A stretch of DNA of 64,000 bases, taken from NCBI GenBank assembly GCA_017466405.1, contig JAFTUF010000063.1, positions 62,001-126,000 of the forward strand. The letters are read 5' to 3'. The notes below the pieces were generated by a model. It was not told where the DNA came from. It searched no databases and saw only the letters and a program-made list of their open reading frames with translations. The position numbers and the translations under genes were made by a program. Origin of the DNA: Bacteroidales bacterium. GTDB lineage: Bacteria; Bacteroidota; Bacteroidia; Bacteroidales; F082. Positions 26,054 through 34,449 of the stretch are shown here, in pieces (the stretch's first letter is position 1; every line of letters starts with the position of its first letter).

Positions 26054-27058
26054 TCACAACAGTTCTTCTATCTCTTCTTTTGTCAATCCTGTGGCATTTG
26101 CGATAATCTCTATGCTCATACCAGCCGATTTAAGATTTGCGACTATATTTTTTATAGTTTCTTCTCTGCCTTCTTCTCTACCCTTCTTAAGACCTTTTTC
26201 TATTCCTTTTTCCAAGCCTTCAGCCAGACCTTCTTCTCGACCTTTCTTTAGCCCTTTCTTGATTCCTTTCTCCATACCTTCTCGCATCCCTTCTTTTCTT
26301 CCCATCGCTCTGCCTTCAAGCATGCCTTCTCCACGAGATGTGTAGATATTGTCTTTCAATATCACCGTATTATCCAAATGACGATAATACGCCGACAACT
26401 CGTCTTTACTCATCAATGCCAACTCTAATTTCTTCCTTGCTTCGTTAAGTCCTGGAGCGGTAGATCCATTCGTTATGTCGCCAGTACCAAGATAATATAT
26501 CCATTCCTCTAATGGAGTATTCGGCTCGCCTTTGAAATCGTTAACTTTCAAAATGTAATATTCGGGATACAACTCACTGACGACATCGACATTAAACTTC
26601 TGTCTTTGGAACGGACTGAGATTTAAAACCTCACCAGTGTTGACTCCCAAGAACTCAGTCTTGCCATGATAAAGATAATCCTTGCCTTGACCTAAATCGA
26701 AATAGACAATATTGACACTGTATATCTTCTTGATATTCTGATAGCCTTCTCCTCTGTTAATATACTCTGTTACCAATTTAGAGACTCCAAACAGCATCCT
26801 CTGGAAATAGGCGTACTCGTCATTGTTCTGAACCTCGATGATAAACAACTCTCCTTTGCTGTTCTCCGCAAGAATATCGACTCTATTATACTTATCGAAC
26901 TCGTCTTCTTGGTTACTCTCGCTTTCTAAAAGTTTGTTGATAGAAATTTTCTCTTTGAATAAAGTTGTCAGGAGACCTTCCAAAACTGCGTAATTGGCTT
27001 TATCGCGAAGCATACGCTTCATAGCCCAATCGAATCTAATGTATTTTTCCGTTTTCAT
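26054..27058 (-). CDS. Rpn-family PD-(D/E)XK nuclease / putative transposase
   Basis: 334 residues. The N-terminus (DWAMKRMLRDKANYAVLEGLL) and the nuclease core VDILAENSKGELFIIEVQNN match the Rpn/PDDEXK family, with Asp and the E-x-Q in place of the usual E-x-K as is normal there. The C-terminal part (about 240-310) is a run of GREEGLAEGLEKGIEKGLKKG heptad-like repeats, probably a helical rod. A short EIIANATGLTKEEIEEL helix-turn-helix-like end follows. Rpn proteins promote recombination or act against phages in some hosts. A solo IS150-type end lies 70 bp upstream. No partner gene was seen. Confidence 0.8.
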   Translation of the reverse strand: MKTEKYIRFDWAMKRMLRDKANYAVLEGLLTTLFKEKISINKLLESESNQEDEFDKYNRVDILAENSKGELFIIEVQNNDEYAYFQRMLFGVSKLVTEYINRGEGYQNIKKIYSVNIVYFDLGQGKDYLYHGKTEFLGVNTGEVLNLSPFQRQKFNVDVVSELYPEYYILKVNDFKGEPNTPLEEWIYYLGTGDITNGSTAPGLNEARKKLELALMSKDELSAYYRHLDNTVILKDNIYTSRGEGMLEGRAMGRKEGMREGMEKGIKKGLKKGREEGLAEGLEKGIEKGLKKGREEGREETIKNIVANLKSAGMSIEIIANATGLTKEEIEELL

Positions 27059-27083
27059 AAAGTTTGAGTTTTATTAGTTTTGC

Positions 27084-27091
27084 AAATATAA
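27084..27091 (-). promoter_or_regulatory. -7 box of the Rpn-type gene
   Basis: TATATTTG on the minus strand, 26 bp before the start. About 34 bp around it match the ftsY promoter region at two or three mismatches. Confidence 0.5.
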
Positions 27092-27127
27092 TAAAAAGTC
27101 GAAAGACTAATGATAAAAGACGAAAGA

Positions 27128-27157
27128 TTTTTTGTCCAAACTTTTGGGGTCACTTCA
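27128..27157 (-). mobile_element. Solo IS150-type terminal repeat
   Basis: Minus strand reads TGAAGTGACCCCAAAAGTTT then GGACAAAAAA: 30 bp identical but for one base to the left end of the 23240 palindrome. Read inward it points toward the Rpn-type gene. No matching opposite end or IS3-type transposase was found in the window. Confidence 0.6.
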
Positions 27158-27433
27158 AAATTAGCAATATGTTGTTGCTGCGTCTCACCTCTCGTAGATG
27201 CGCACGGACGTGCGTCTTCTTTGACCACGAATTGGCACAAATCTTCACGAATTGTGAGACGCAGCAAAATTCGTTTTTATATTGCAATCTCGCTTTCTTA
27301 TATCGTATGGGAATTTTGATACGTCTCTACTGGATGCAGCATGCCACGTCCGTACAGTTTTTCAGATTCAAAAAAAGAGCCGCCATTTTTCATAGCAGCT
27401 CTCTTTAGACTTTCGTCTTTAGACTTTAGACAA
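27158..27433. repeat. Repeat mosaic upstream of the Rpn-type gene
   Basis: The gap between the solo IS end and the deoxyhypusine-synthase-like gene holds no gene. It contains GCTGCGTCTC and GAGACGCAGC arms (27178-27264), a GCGCACGGACGTGCG palindrome near 27200, a stretched family A copy (27255-27330, ending TGATACGTCTCTAC) and CTTTAGACTTTCGTCTTTAGAC repeats next to the downstream stop codon. Confidence 0.7.
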
Positions 27434-28471
27434 TTATTTCTGATATATCTTTTGCCAGTTTTTGTATTCTCTTTCCTGCCATGGTCCGTTGTGATATACG
27501 TATGAAGCAATCAAAGGAATGACTGTTGTACCTTCAGCGTAAACCATTTGTTGGAGTTGGTGACTTACCTTACCCCATGAACCTGCTTCGAGTAATGTTG
27601 ATGAAGAGCAAGCGCCGTCGCGGACGTCAGCGACAGTGATTTGGATAGCGTATTTGTGCATTGGGACATCGTAGCCAAGAATTTCAGCGCAGACGACTGT
27701 GTCTTGTGCGAAGTTCTTAGGAGTACCGCCGCCAATCATGAACAAGCCTGTTTCAGGAGCTTGCATCTTGATTTGTGTCAATTCTACGAAGTCTTTCACC
27801 GAGTCGATTGACAAATATTTTTCGCCTTTTTGCATTCTTTCCCATTGGTGTTTACCGATACCGAAGCCAGCTGATGAGTCGCTGAATGCTGGAACGAAGA
27901 TTGGCACGCCGCATTCGTAGCAAGTTTGGATCAAGCTGTCTTTCTTAACAGCTTTGCCATTATGTAACCATTTACCGATTTCATAGATAAATTCACGTGA
28001 TGAGTAAGGACGTGCTTCGAGCATATTAGCGAGTTCGTATGTTGAGTGGTCGCAAGCTTGAAGTTCTTCTTCATCGATGTATGTGTCATAGATACGGTCG
28101 ATGTAAAGGTCTCGTAATGTTGTATCTGGAATAACGTTTTCTTTTTCGCCGATGTAGTGTTTGTAACCAAGAGCTTCAAACAAGTCCATATCGATAATAG
28201 AAGCGCCTGTTGCAACAACGACGTCAATCATCTTATTACGAACCATGTCAACATAAACCTGCATACAACCTGCTGCTGATGTTGAACCGGCTAATGTCAA
28301 AATGTTTGTACATTCTTTTTCTTTACACATCATCATCAAGATATCAGCAGCGCGAGCTGTATCGCGTGATGTGAATGACATATTACGCATTGCATCAACT
28401 AATTCTGTTGAATTGTAACTTTTTATGTCGATGTGTTTAATAACATCTTTCAATAAATCTTTTTTCTCCAT
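27434..28471 (-). CDS. Deoxyhypusine-synthase-like protein
   Basis: 345 residues matching the deoxyhypusine synthase fold: LTLAGSTSAAG and VATGASIIDMDLFEALG near the N-terminus, an acidic SDSSAGFGIG, the lysine region GGGTPKNFAQ (equivalent to the catalytic GGGxxKH of eukaryotic enzymes) and EAGSWGKV near the end. Bacteria have no eIF5A, so the substrate must differ. Bacterial relatives act in polyamine metabolism, for example homospermidine or spermidine synthesis by aminobutyl transfer from putrescine or spermidine. Which reaction applies cannot be told from sequence. It stands alone with its own promoter. Confidence 0.85.
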   Translation of the reverse strand: MEKKDLLKDVIKHIDIKSYNSTELVDAMRNMSFTSRDTARAADILMMMCKEKECTNILTLAGSTSAAGCMQVYVDMVRNKMIDVVVATGASIIDMDLFEALGYKHYIGEKENVIPDTTLRDLYIDRIYDTYIDEEELQACDHSTYELANMLEARPYSSREFIYEIGKWLHNGKAVKKDSLIQTCYECGVPIFVPAFSDSSAGFGIGKHQWERMQKGEKYLSIDSVKDFVELTQIKMQAPETGLFMIGGGTPKNFAQDTVVCAEILGYDVPMHKYAIQITVADVRDGACSSSTLLEAGSWGKVSHQLQQMVYAEGTTVIPLIASYVYHNGPWQEREYKNWQKIYQK

Positions 28472-28509
28472 TGTTATTAAATTTTAATTTGAAACTCAAT
28501 TTTGTGGTG

Positions 28510-28517
28510 CAAAGATA
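28510..28517 (-). promoter_or_regulatory. -7 box of the deoxyhypusine-synthase-like gene
   Basis: TATCTTTG on the minus strand, 39 bp before the start. Confidence 0.5.
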
Positions 28518-28628
28518 CATTTTATTATTTACATTCACAAGCAAAACAAAATCATAATTTCTTCGTTCTTTCTAAAAAAAGAATGTATCTTTACAGAAAA
28601 TTAATTTTAACCATCAATAGAAATTAAA

Positions 28629-29114
28629 ATGAAAAAATATCTCATCCCTATCCTGTCAATCTTGTTACTGAGCGCATGCGGAAGTTCAAGTAAAGATAAA
28701 AAAGAGAACAAAGAAAATGAAGCTGTTCAGCAGGAGGTTAAAGTTGAAGACAACAGCCTCGTCAAAAGCATCAACTACAATTATTTCATCAGAAATATTT
28801 GGAACTTAGAAAAGTATCCTGATTCTTTTGCATACGAGAACAAGCTCCCTTGTATCATCGACTTCTATGCCGACTGGTGCGGACCTTGCAAGAAAATCGC
28901 TCCTATCATGGAGGAGTTAGCTCTGGAATACGAAGGCAAAGTCTTGTTTTACAAAGTCAATGTTGACACCGAACGTAAATTAGCAACGGTATTTCAGATA
29001 AGAAACATTCCTACGGTTTTCTTCCTTCCTAAAGAAGGCCAGCCTATGTCGCAAGTGGGAGGTCTCACAAAAGAAGATTACGTCAATATCATCAACGAAC
29101 ACCTTATAAATTAA
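28629..29114 (+). CDS. Thioredoxin-like lipoprotein
   Basis: 161 residues. Lipoprotein signal MKKYLIPILSILLLSAC (Cys17), a Lys/Glu-rich tether (KDKKENKENEA), then a thioredoxin domain with WCGPCK (near residue 84) and the cis-proline region NIPTVFF. A periplasmic or outer-leaflet thiol-disulfide enzyme. The stop codon overlaps the next start (TAATG), so translation of the two genes is probably coupled. Confidence 0.88.
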   Translation: MKKYLIPILSILLLSACGSSSKDKKENKENEAVQQEVKVEDNSLVKSINYNYFIRNIWNLEKYPDSFAYENKLPCIIDFYADWCGPCKKIAPIMEELALEYEGKVLFYKVNVDTERKLATVFQIRNIPTVFFLPKEGQPMSQVGGLTKEDYVNIINEHLIN

Positions 29115-29728
29115 TGCAACAGATTTTTCCAACAGCATATTTGCCTTCGATAAAATACGTCTCTCTTTTTCTTGAAAGCGATAATCCTGTAGTCGAGTTA
29201 TACGAGACTTATCAGAAACAGTCGTGTAGGACGAGATGCAGAGTCATGACCGCTAATGGAATACAGACTTTGACGATTCCTGTCGTAAAAACCAACGGCA
29301 ACCACACTTTGACAAAAGACATCGAGATTAGTTATAAAGAAGCATGGCAACAAGTTCATCTGCGTTGTTTAGAATCGGCATATAGAAAATCGGCTTACTT
29401 CGACTATTATTTTCCTTACTTTGAAAAGATTTACAAACAGAAATTCAACACTTTGGTTGAACTGAACGAATATTCTTTCAAAGTAATATTAAAGTTAATG
29501 AAAGTCAAGAAAGAATTTTCATACACAAACGACTTCGAGAAGATAACAGATATTAACGATTACAGAATCTCATTATCTAAAGACGATGTCAACTACGCCG
29601 ACTTGAAACCTTATTATCAAGTCTTCGCCGACCGTCACGGCTTCGTACCAAATCTATCTATAGTCGATTTACTCTTCAACGAAGGAAACAGTTCAATTAA
29701 CAATTTACAATTAACAGTTAACAATTAA
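29114..29728 (+). CDS. WbqC-like family protein
   Basis: 204 residues. PTAYLPSIKYVSLFL, TLTIPVVK, YKEAWQQVHLRCLESAYRKSAYFDYY and the C-terminal LSIVDLLFNEG are the WbqC-family signature. Members occur in surface-polysaccharide loci, but many Bacteroidota carry one outside such loci; the reaction is unknown. The last twelve codons after FNEG (SSINNLQLTVNN) and the stop itself are formed by CAATTAACAATT-type repeat DNA, so the C-terminus seems to have been remade by a repeat tract. Confidence 0.85.
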   Translation: MQQIFPTAYLPSIKYVSLFLESDNPVVELYETYQKQSCRTRCRVMTANGIQTLTIPVVKTNGNHTLTKDIEISYKEAWQQVHLRCLESAYRKSAYFDYYFPYFEKIYKQKFNTLVELNEYSFKVILKLMKVKKEFSYTNDFEKITDINDYRISLSKDDVNYADLKPYYQVFADRHGFVPNLSIVDLLFNEGNSSINNLQLTVNN

Positions 29729-29757
29729 CAAATGTCAATGTCAACGTCAGTGTCATT

Positions 29758-31824
29758 TTAAACAGGGTATGCTATCCTGACGTGATACATATTCATTAGT
29801 TTTTTCTTGAAAACCTTCTTAACCGTAGTAATGTCACGGAATGTCAAATCGGTATTAACAAACTGATTATCTTTCATCTGAGTATCAATAATTCCATCGA
29901 CGAGTTTACTAATAGATTCTTCAGTTTTATCGACAAGGCTACGAGAAGCTGCTTCCACCGAGTCGGCCATCATAAGAACAGCTGTCTCTTTTGAGAAAGG
30001 AATTGGTCCGTGATAGCGGAAATCTTCCTCATTGACTTCTATATCAGGATTTGACTTAAGTTCCATCTGATAAAAATATTCGGTTCGTCTTGTTCCGTGG
30101 TGAGTTCTCACAAAGTCAATAATCTGTTCTGGAACATGATATTTTCTACATATCTCTATACCATCAATGACGTGATTTATTATTATCTGCGAGCTTTCAT
30201 AATATGACATCTCATCATGCAGATTAAACTTACCACTTTGATTTTCTGTAAAGAACAAAGGATTTTTTATCTTTCCGACGTCATGATACATAGCACCTGT
30301 ACGAGCCAGCAGCATATTACCGCCTATAGCAAAGAGAGCCTCTTCACAAAGGTCGGCGACTTGCATAACATGTTGGAAAGTACCTGGCGCTTCAGAAGCC
30401 AACTTTCTCAACAAAGGCGAATTTGTATTACTTAACTCAAGCAAAGTCAAATCAGTAACAAAGCCAAAAACTCTTTCGAAGAGGAACGACAAAGGAAGCG
30501 TCAACATCGTGAAGAGAGCATTCATTGCAAAGATGCCGACATCTCTCCAACCGAAGTTTTCCAATCCAGCGTCGAAGACCAGACTAATGCCAATTCTTAA
30601 AACTATATATGAAACTAAGACGGCAAAATAAGTAAGGAAATATCTGGAACGAGAAGTGTTTCTCGACAAGACGAAGATGGAAATCAAAGAAACGAAGAAT
30701 TGTATAACGAAATAGCGGAAAGAGTTCGGCACAGCCAAGCTAATGATTATCAGCGTAAGTGTCTGGACATAAATCGCGACTTTGGTATCGAAGAATGTAA
30801 CCAACAACATCGCCAAGATTGGAATCGGCATCATATAAATCATGTCGGGATAATGTTTGATTATCCAGAAGGATGGAATTATCATCATCAACATCATCAC
30901 CAGAATCATGCTTAGAGAACCTGATTCTTTATATATGTCAGAACGTAATAATTTCAGCGCTATAAATAATAATGCCATGACAACAACAATAATGATAATC
31001 TGACCATAGAGATTCTGGTTTCTATTAAACATATTACCATCATCGTGAGAAGCATATTCTATTTTCAATGAGTTGAGAATGTTGTATTTCTCATCGGTGA
31101 TAAGCTCACCTTCCGAGATAATGAGCTCATCTTTCTGAACCATTCCGAACGTCAATGAAATCGTAGATAAGGCTTGTTCCTCCGCTTGTTTCGTCAAATC
31201 TTCCGAATAAATAACATTCTGGTGAAGACATTCGAGCAATAGTCTATTTATTAATATCTTATCTATCTCGGGTTCTGCATCTGTCAGATATGTTGTAACA
31301 AAATCCGTAGCTGTCTTCATAGTATAGAAATCGCGCAACTGCTTGGTCTTAACTACTCTTTCTCTAACAACATCTATCATCGACTCTGGCTTAAGATCGT
31401 CATATAAAGATGTAAGTGCAATAACACCACGATTTTCTATAGTGTCATATAACTTTTCAAGCAACATGATATTGGCATCTCTGTATTCATCCGGACCATT
31501 CCATTTAGCATTGAATTTTTCCAGCATCAGTTCCCTATTGTTCTTAGTGAGAGCAACATCATAAACGTATATCGGATAGAAATCCTTAAGACTATTCTCT
31601 TCTTCCAATTCAAGTTGTTCGCTTGATTTATAGATAGGAAAATTGAACGGAGCATAAAGAGACTCATACTGCCATGGTCGCATTTTCTGATATTCGTATT
31701 TAAACTTCACCGTTCTTGGCATCTGCCATACTATCACAATGATGACCGCAAGAAAAAGCAAAACCCTGAAGACCACCTGATATGAATGAGCCAACTTCGT
31801 TAAAAAAGATGATATTTTACTCAT
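29758..31824 (-). CDS. 7TM-HD membrane phosphodiesterase, PgpH family (c-di-AMP)
   Basis: 688 residues from the ATG at 31824. One N-terminal membrane segment (VVFRVLLFLAVIIVIVW) is followed by an extracytoplasmic 7TMR-HDED domain, about seven membrane segments (roughly 270-470) and a cytoplasmic HD domain (HVMQVADL, YHDVGKIKN near 510, NHVIDG, HHGT). Proteins of this build hydrolyse cyclic di-AMP in Listeria and others. The HD metal ligands are intact. It ends convergent to the WbqC gene with a short GTCAATGTCAACGTCAGTGTC tract between. Confidence 0.88.
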   Translation of the reverse strand: MSKISSFLTKLAHSYQVVFRVLLFLAVIIVIVWQMPRTVKFKYEYQKMRPWQYESLYAPFNFPIYKSSEQLELEEENSLKDFYPIYVYDVALTKNNRELMLEKFNAKWNGPDEYRDANIMLLEKLYDTIENRGVIALTSLYDDLKPESMIDVVRERVVKTKQLRDFYTMKTATDFVTTYLTDAEPEIDKILINRLLLECLHQNVIYSEDLTKQAEEQALSTISLTFGMVQKDELIISEGELITDEKYNILNSLKIEYASHDDGNMFNRNQNLYGQIIIIVVVMALLFIALKLLRSDIYKESGSLSMILVMMLMMIIPSFWIIKHYPDMIYMMPIPILAMLLVTFFDTKVAIYVQTLTLIIISLAVPNSFRYFVIQFFVSLISIFVLSRNTSRSRYFLTYFAVLVSYIVLRIGISLVFDAGLENFGWRDVGIFAMNALFTMLTLPLSFLFERVFGFVTDLTLLELSNTNSPLLRKLASEAPGTFQHVMQVADLCEEALFAIGGNMLLARTGAMYHDVGKIKNPLFFTENQSGKFNLHDEMSYYESSQIIINHVIDGIEICRKYHVPEQIIDFVRTHHGTRRTEYFYQMELKSNPDIEVNEEDFRYHGPIPFSKETAVLMMADSVEAASRSLVDKTEESISKLVDGIIDTQMKDNQFVNTDLTFRDITTVKKVFKKKLMNMYHVRIAYPV

Positions 31825-31934
31825 ATTCAATAAATTATTATTCTTACAAAATTATTATTTTTTTTGTTTAAAACAACTGCTAATATACAATTATTTTTTC
31901 TATTTTAGCAATCATAACAAGTGAAATTAAAACT

Positions 31935-32654
31935 ATGAGACACGGAATTTGCAAGTTATCTGTAGTACCAATGAGAAGAGAGGCTTCACACACGAGCGAA
32001 CTCGTCTCCGAACTGCTATTCAACGATATATATGAAATTATAGAAGATAAAGACGAATGGATTTTGATTCGCTGTTTATACGACACCTACGAAGGATGGA
32101 TCAGAAAGCTGCAGCATCATGAACTCAGCGATGAAGAATTTAACGAATATCTCAAAAAAGACAAATACATAATCAACACAGCTATAGCGTCTTATCGAAA
32201 TATGATTCTCAGTTTTGGAAGCAAGGTTTTTGAAAAGACAGAAAACGCTATAATTCTCAGAAAAGACTTCGACTGTAATATAATGGTAGAATCAGCAATC
32301 AAGATGCTCGATGTTCCATATCGATGGGGCGGCAAAAGCGCGATGGGCATCGATTGTTCTGCATTTGTTCAGTTATGCGCCAAAGTTGCAGGATATAAAC
32401 TACCGAGAGATGCGTATCAGCAGGCTCAATGCGGTGAGTTGGTTTATTATATCGTTGAAGCTCAAGCCGGCGATTTAGCTTTTTTCAAAAATGAAAATGA
32501 GAAAATCACTCATGTTGGAATCATGCTTTCCAACGACAAGATAATTCACGCCTCAGGAAAAGTCCGTATCGACACCATCGACCAGACCGGCATCTTCAAC
32601 AAAGAAAGCGAACGTCACACTCATATTCTCAGTTGTATAAAAAGGATTCGTTAA
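31935..32654 (+). CDS. NlpC/P60 (C40) family peptidase with SH3-like region
   Basis: 239 residues. The N-terminal part (about 1-60, VPMRREASHTSELVSELLFND and DEWILIRCLYDTYEGWI) looks like a bacterial SH3 domain. The C40 catalytic domain carries Cys141 (GIDCSAFVQ) and the His in THVGIML, with a second His in IIHASGKVR. Such enzymes cleave muropeptides, as in dipeptidyl-peptidase VI. No signal peptide is visible, so it may act on imported cell-wall peptides in the cytoplasm, which is inference. Divergent from the PgpH-like gene. Confidence 0.88.
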   Translation: MRHGICKLSVVPMRREASHTSELVSELLFNDIYEIIEDKDEWILIRCLYDTYEGWIRKLQHHELSDEEFNEYLKKDKYIINTAIASYRNMILSFGSKVFEKTENAIILRKDFDCNIMVESAIKMLDVPYRWGGKSAMGIDCSAFVQLCAKVAGYKLPRDAYQQAQCGELVYYIVEAQAGDLAFFKNENEKITHVGIMLSNDKIIHASGKVRIDTIDQTGIFNKESERHTHILSCIKRIR

Positions 32655-32701
32655 AATTTTAATCATTATATTTTTAACTTTCATTTTTGAAATAAATAAA
32701 T

Positions 32702-32709
32702 TAAATTTG
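32702..32709 (+). promoter_or_regulatory. -7 box of the P5C dehydrogenase gene
   Basis: TAAATTTG, a match to TAnnTTTG, 38 bp before the start codon. Confidence 0.5.
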
Positions 32710-32747
32710 TACCCATAAACAAGAACACAAACATAAAAAATAACATT

Positions 32748-34376
32748 ATGAATAACGCATTATTTCAATTTGCAAAGCCTGCCAACGAAGCTGTAAAAGA
32801 GTACAGGCCTGGCAGCCCTGAGCGTTCAGCTTTAGAGAAAGAACTTGAAAAACAATCGAAAGAAGTCATAGAAATACCTATTATAATTGGAGGTAAAGAG
32901 GTTCGTACCGGTGACATGGGCGAAGTTGTGATGCCTCATAATCATAAGCATGTAGTCGCCAAGTATCATAAAGTCGGCGAGAAGGAAGTCAACATGGCTA
33001 TTGAAGCAGCTCTTAATGCCAAGAAAGAATGGGAGAATACCCCTTGGGTAGAACGCGCTTCTATTTTAGCACGCATCGGTCAGCTTATCGCAACAAAATA
33101 TCGTGCAAGAGTCAATGCTTCATGTATGCTCGGACAAAGCAAGAACGCTTTCCAAGCAGAGATAGACTCAGCATGCGAAGCCATCGACTTCTTCCGTTTC
33201 AACAATTATTACGCAAGTAATCTATATGCTGAACAACCATCATCATCACCAGATCAGTTAAACAGAACTGAATATCGTCCATTGGAAGGTTTCGTGATGG
33301 CTGTAACTCCATTCAACTTCACCTCTATCGCTTCCAACCTCAATATGACACCTGTCTTAATGGGTAACACAACGATATGGAAACCATCAACAACAGCATT
33401 GTTATCCAACTATCATCTCATGCAGATTTTCATGGAAGCCGGACTTCCTGCTGGTGTCATCAACTTCTTGCCAGGAAAAGGCTCTCTCATAGGCAATGTC
33501 GCTTTGAGTAATCCTAATCTTGCAGGTATTCACTTCACTGGTTCAACTGCAACATTCCAAGGCTTATGGAAAGGCGTAGGTGCAAATATAAGCAACTATA
33601 AATCATATCCAAGATTAGTTGGAGAGACCGGCGGCAAGGACTTCATCTTCGCACATAGTTCAGCTAATCCTCGCGAAGTAGCTACTGCTATAGTTCGAGG
33701 AGCCTTTGAATATCAAGGACAAAAATGTTCCGCAGCATCACGAGCATACATCCCTGCTTCCTTATGGAACGAAATCAAACAGCATGTCGGCGAGATGCTC
33801 AGTACCATCAAGATGGGCGACGTCAACGATTTCAGCAACTTCATCAACGCTGTCATCGACGAAGCTTCTTTCGACAACTGCAAAGGTTATATCGACAGAG
33901 CAAAAGCTTCGTTAGAAGCAGAAGTTGTATTCGGAGGAAACTGCGACAAATCAGTAGGTTATTTCGTTGAGCCTACTGTCATCTTAACAACAAATCCTAA
34001 ATACGAATCGATGGAACAAGAAATCTTCGGACCTATCATCACCATCTTCGTATATGATGATAAGAACTATGTTGAAACATTGGAGCTCTGCGACAGCACA
34101 TCACCTTACGCATTGACAGGAGCTATCTTCTCATACGACTTACAAGCATTGAAGATTGCCAACGAAAAATTAAGATATTCAGCAGGTAATTTCTACATCA
34201 ACGACAAACCTACTGGTGCTGTCGTTGGATGTCAGCCGTTTGGTGGTTCACGCGCTTCAGGAACAAACGACAAAGCAGGAGGCTTGTGGAATCTCATCCG
34301 CTGGACCAACCCTCGTTCAATCAAGGAGACATTCGTCCCAGCAACAGAATACGGCTACCCTTTCTTAGCTAAGTAA
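32748..34376 (+). CDS. pruA: L-glutamate gamma-semialdehyde (1-pyrroline-5-carboxylate) dehydrogenase
   Basis: 542 residues, the length of stand-alone P5C dehydrogenases. Aldehyde dehydrogenase motifs: PFNFTSIASNL, FTGSTATFQ, the general-base region GETGGKDF and the nucleophile Cys327 in YQGQKCSAASR. It oxidises glutamate semialdehyde to glutamate with NAD, the second step of proline use. The partner proline dehydrogenase is not in the window. Own promoter and terminator, so a single-gene unit. The symbol is by function; rocA is an alternative name. Confidence 0.93.
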   Translation: MNNALFQFAKPANEAVKEYRPGSPERSALEKELEKQSKEVIEIPIIIGGKEVRTGDMGEVVMPHNHKHVVAKYHKVGEKEVNMAIEAALNAKKEWENTPWVERASILARIGQLIATKYRARVNASCMLGQSKNAFQAEIDSACEAIDFFRFNNYYASNLYAEQPSSSPDQLNRTEYRPLEGFVMAVTPFNFTSIASNLNMTPVLMGNTTIWKPSTTALLSNYHLMQIFMEAGLPAGVINFLPGKGSLIGNVALSNPNLAGIHFTGSTATFQGLWKGVGANISNYKSYPRLVGETGGKDFIFAHSSANPREVATAIVRGAFEYQGQKCSAASRAYIPASLWNEIKQHVGEMLSTIKMGDVNDFSNFINAVIDEASFDNCKGYIDRAKASLEAEVVFGGNCDKSVGYFVEPTVILTTNPKYESMEQEIFGPIITIFVYDDKNYVETLELCDSTSPYALTGAIFSYDLQALKIANEKLRYSAGNFYINDKPTGAVVGCQPFGGSRASGTNDKAGGLWNLIRWTNPRSIKETFVPATEYGYPFLAK

Positions 34377-34397
34377 ATTCATAAGAAACATAATGTA

Positions 34398-34426
34398 AAG
34401 AGGCGTGCACTCATGTACGCCTCTTC
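34398..34426 (+). terminator. Hairpin terminator after pruA
   Basis: AGAGGCGT/ACGCCTCT stem around GCACTCATGT, 22 bp after the stop codon, followed by a modest T-rich stretch. Confidence 0.65.
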
Positions 34427-34449
34427 AATTTATTAAACCATATCATACC

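Noticed and set aside
26160..26340. Repetitive sequence at the end of the Rpn-type gene as a mobile repeat
   Set aside because: It encodes the helical GREEG/EKGIEKG heptad region usual for this protein family, so it is part of the gene.
34405..34449. Earlier start of the SGNH hydrolase
   Set aside because: It falls inside the pruA terminator hairpin and precedes a clear signal peptide start at 34450.
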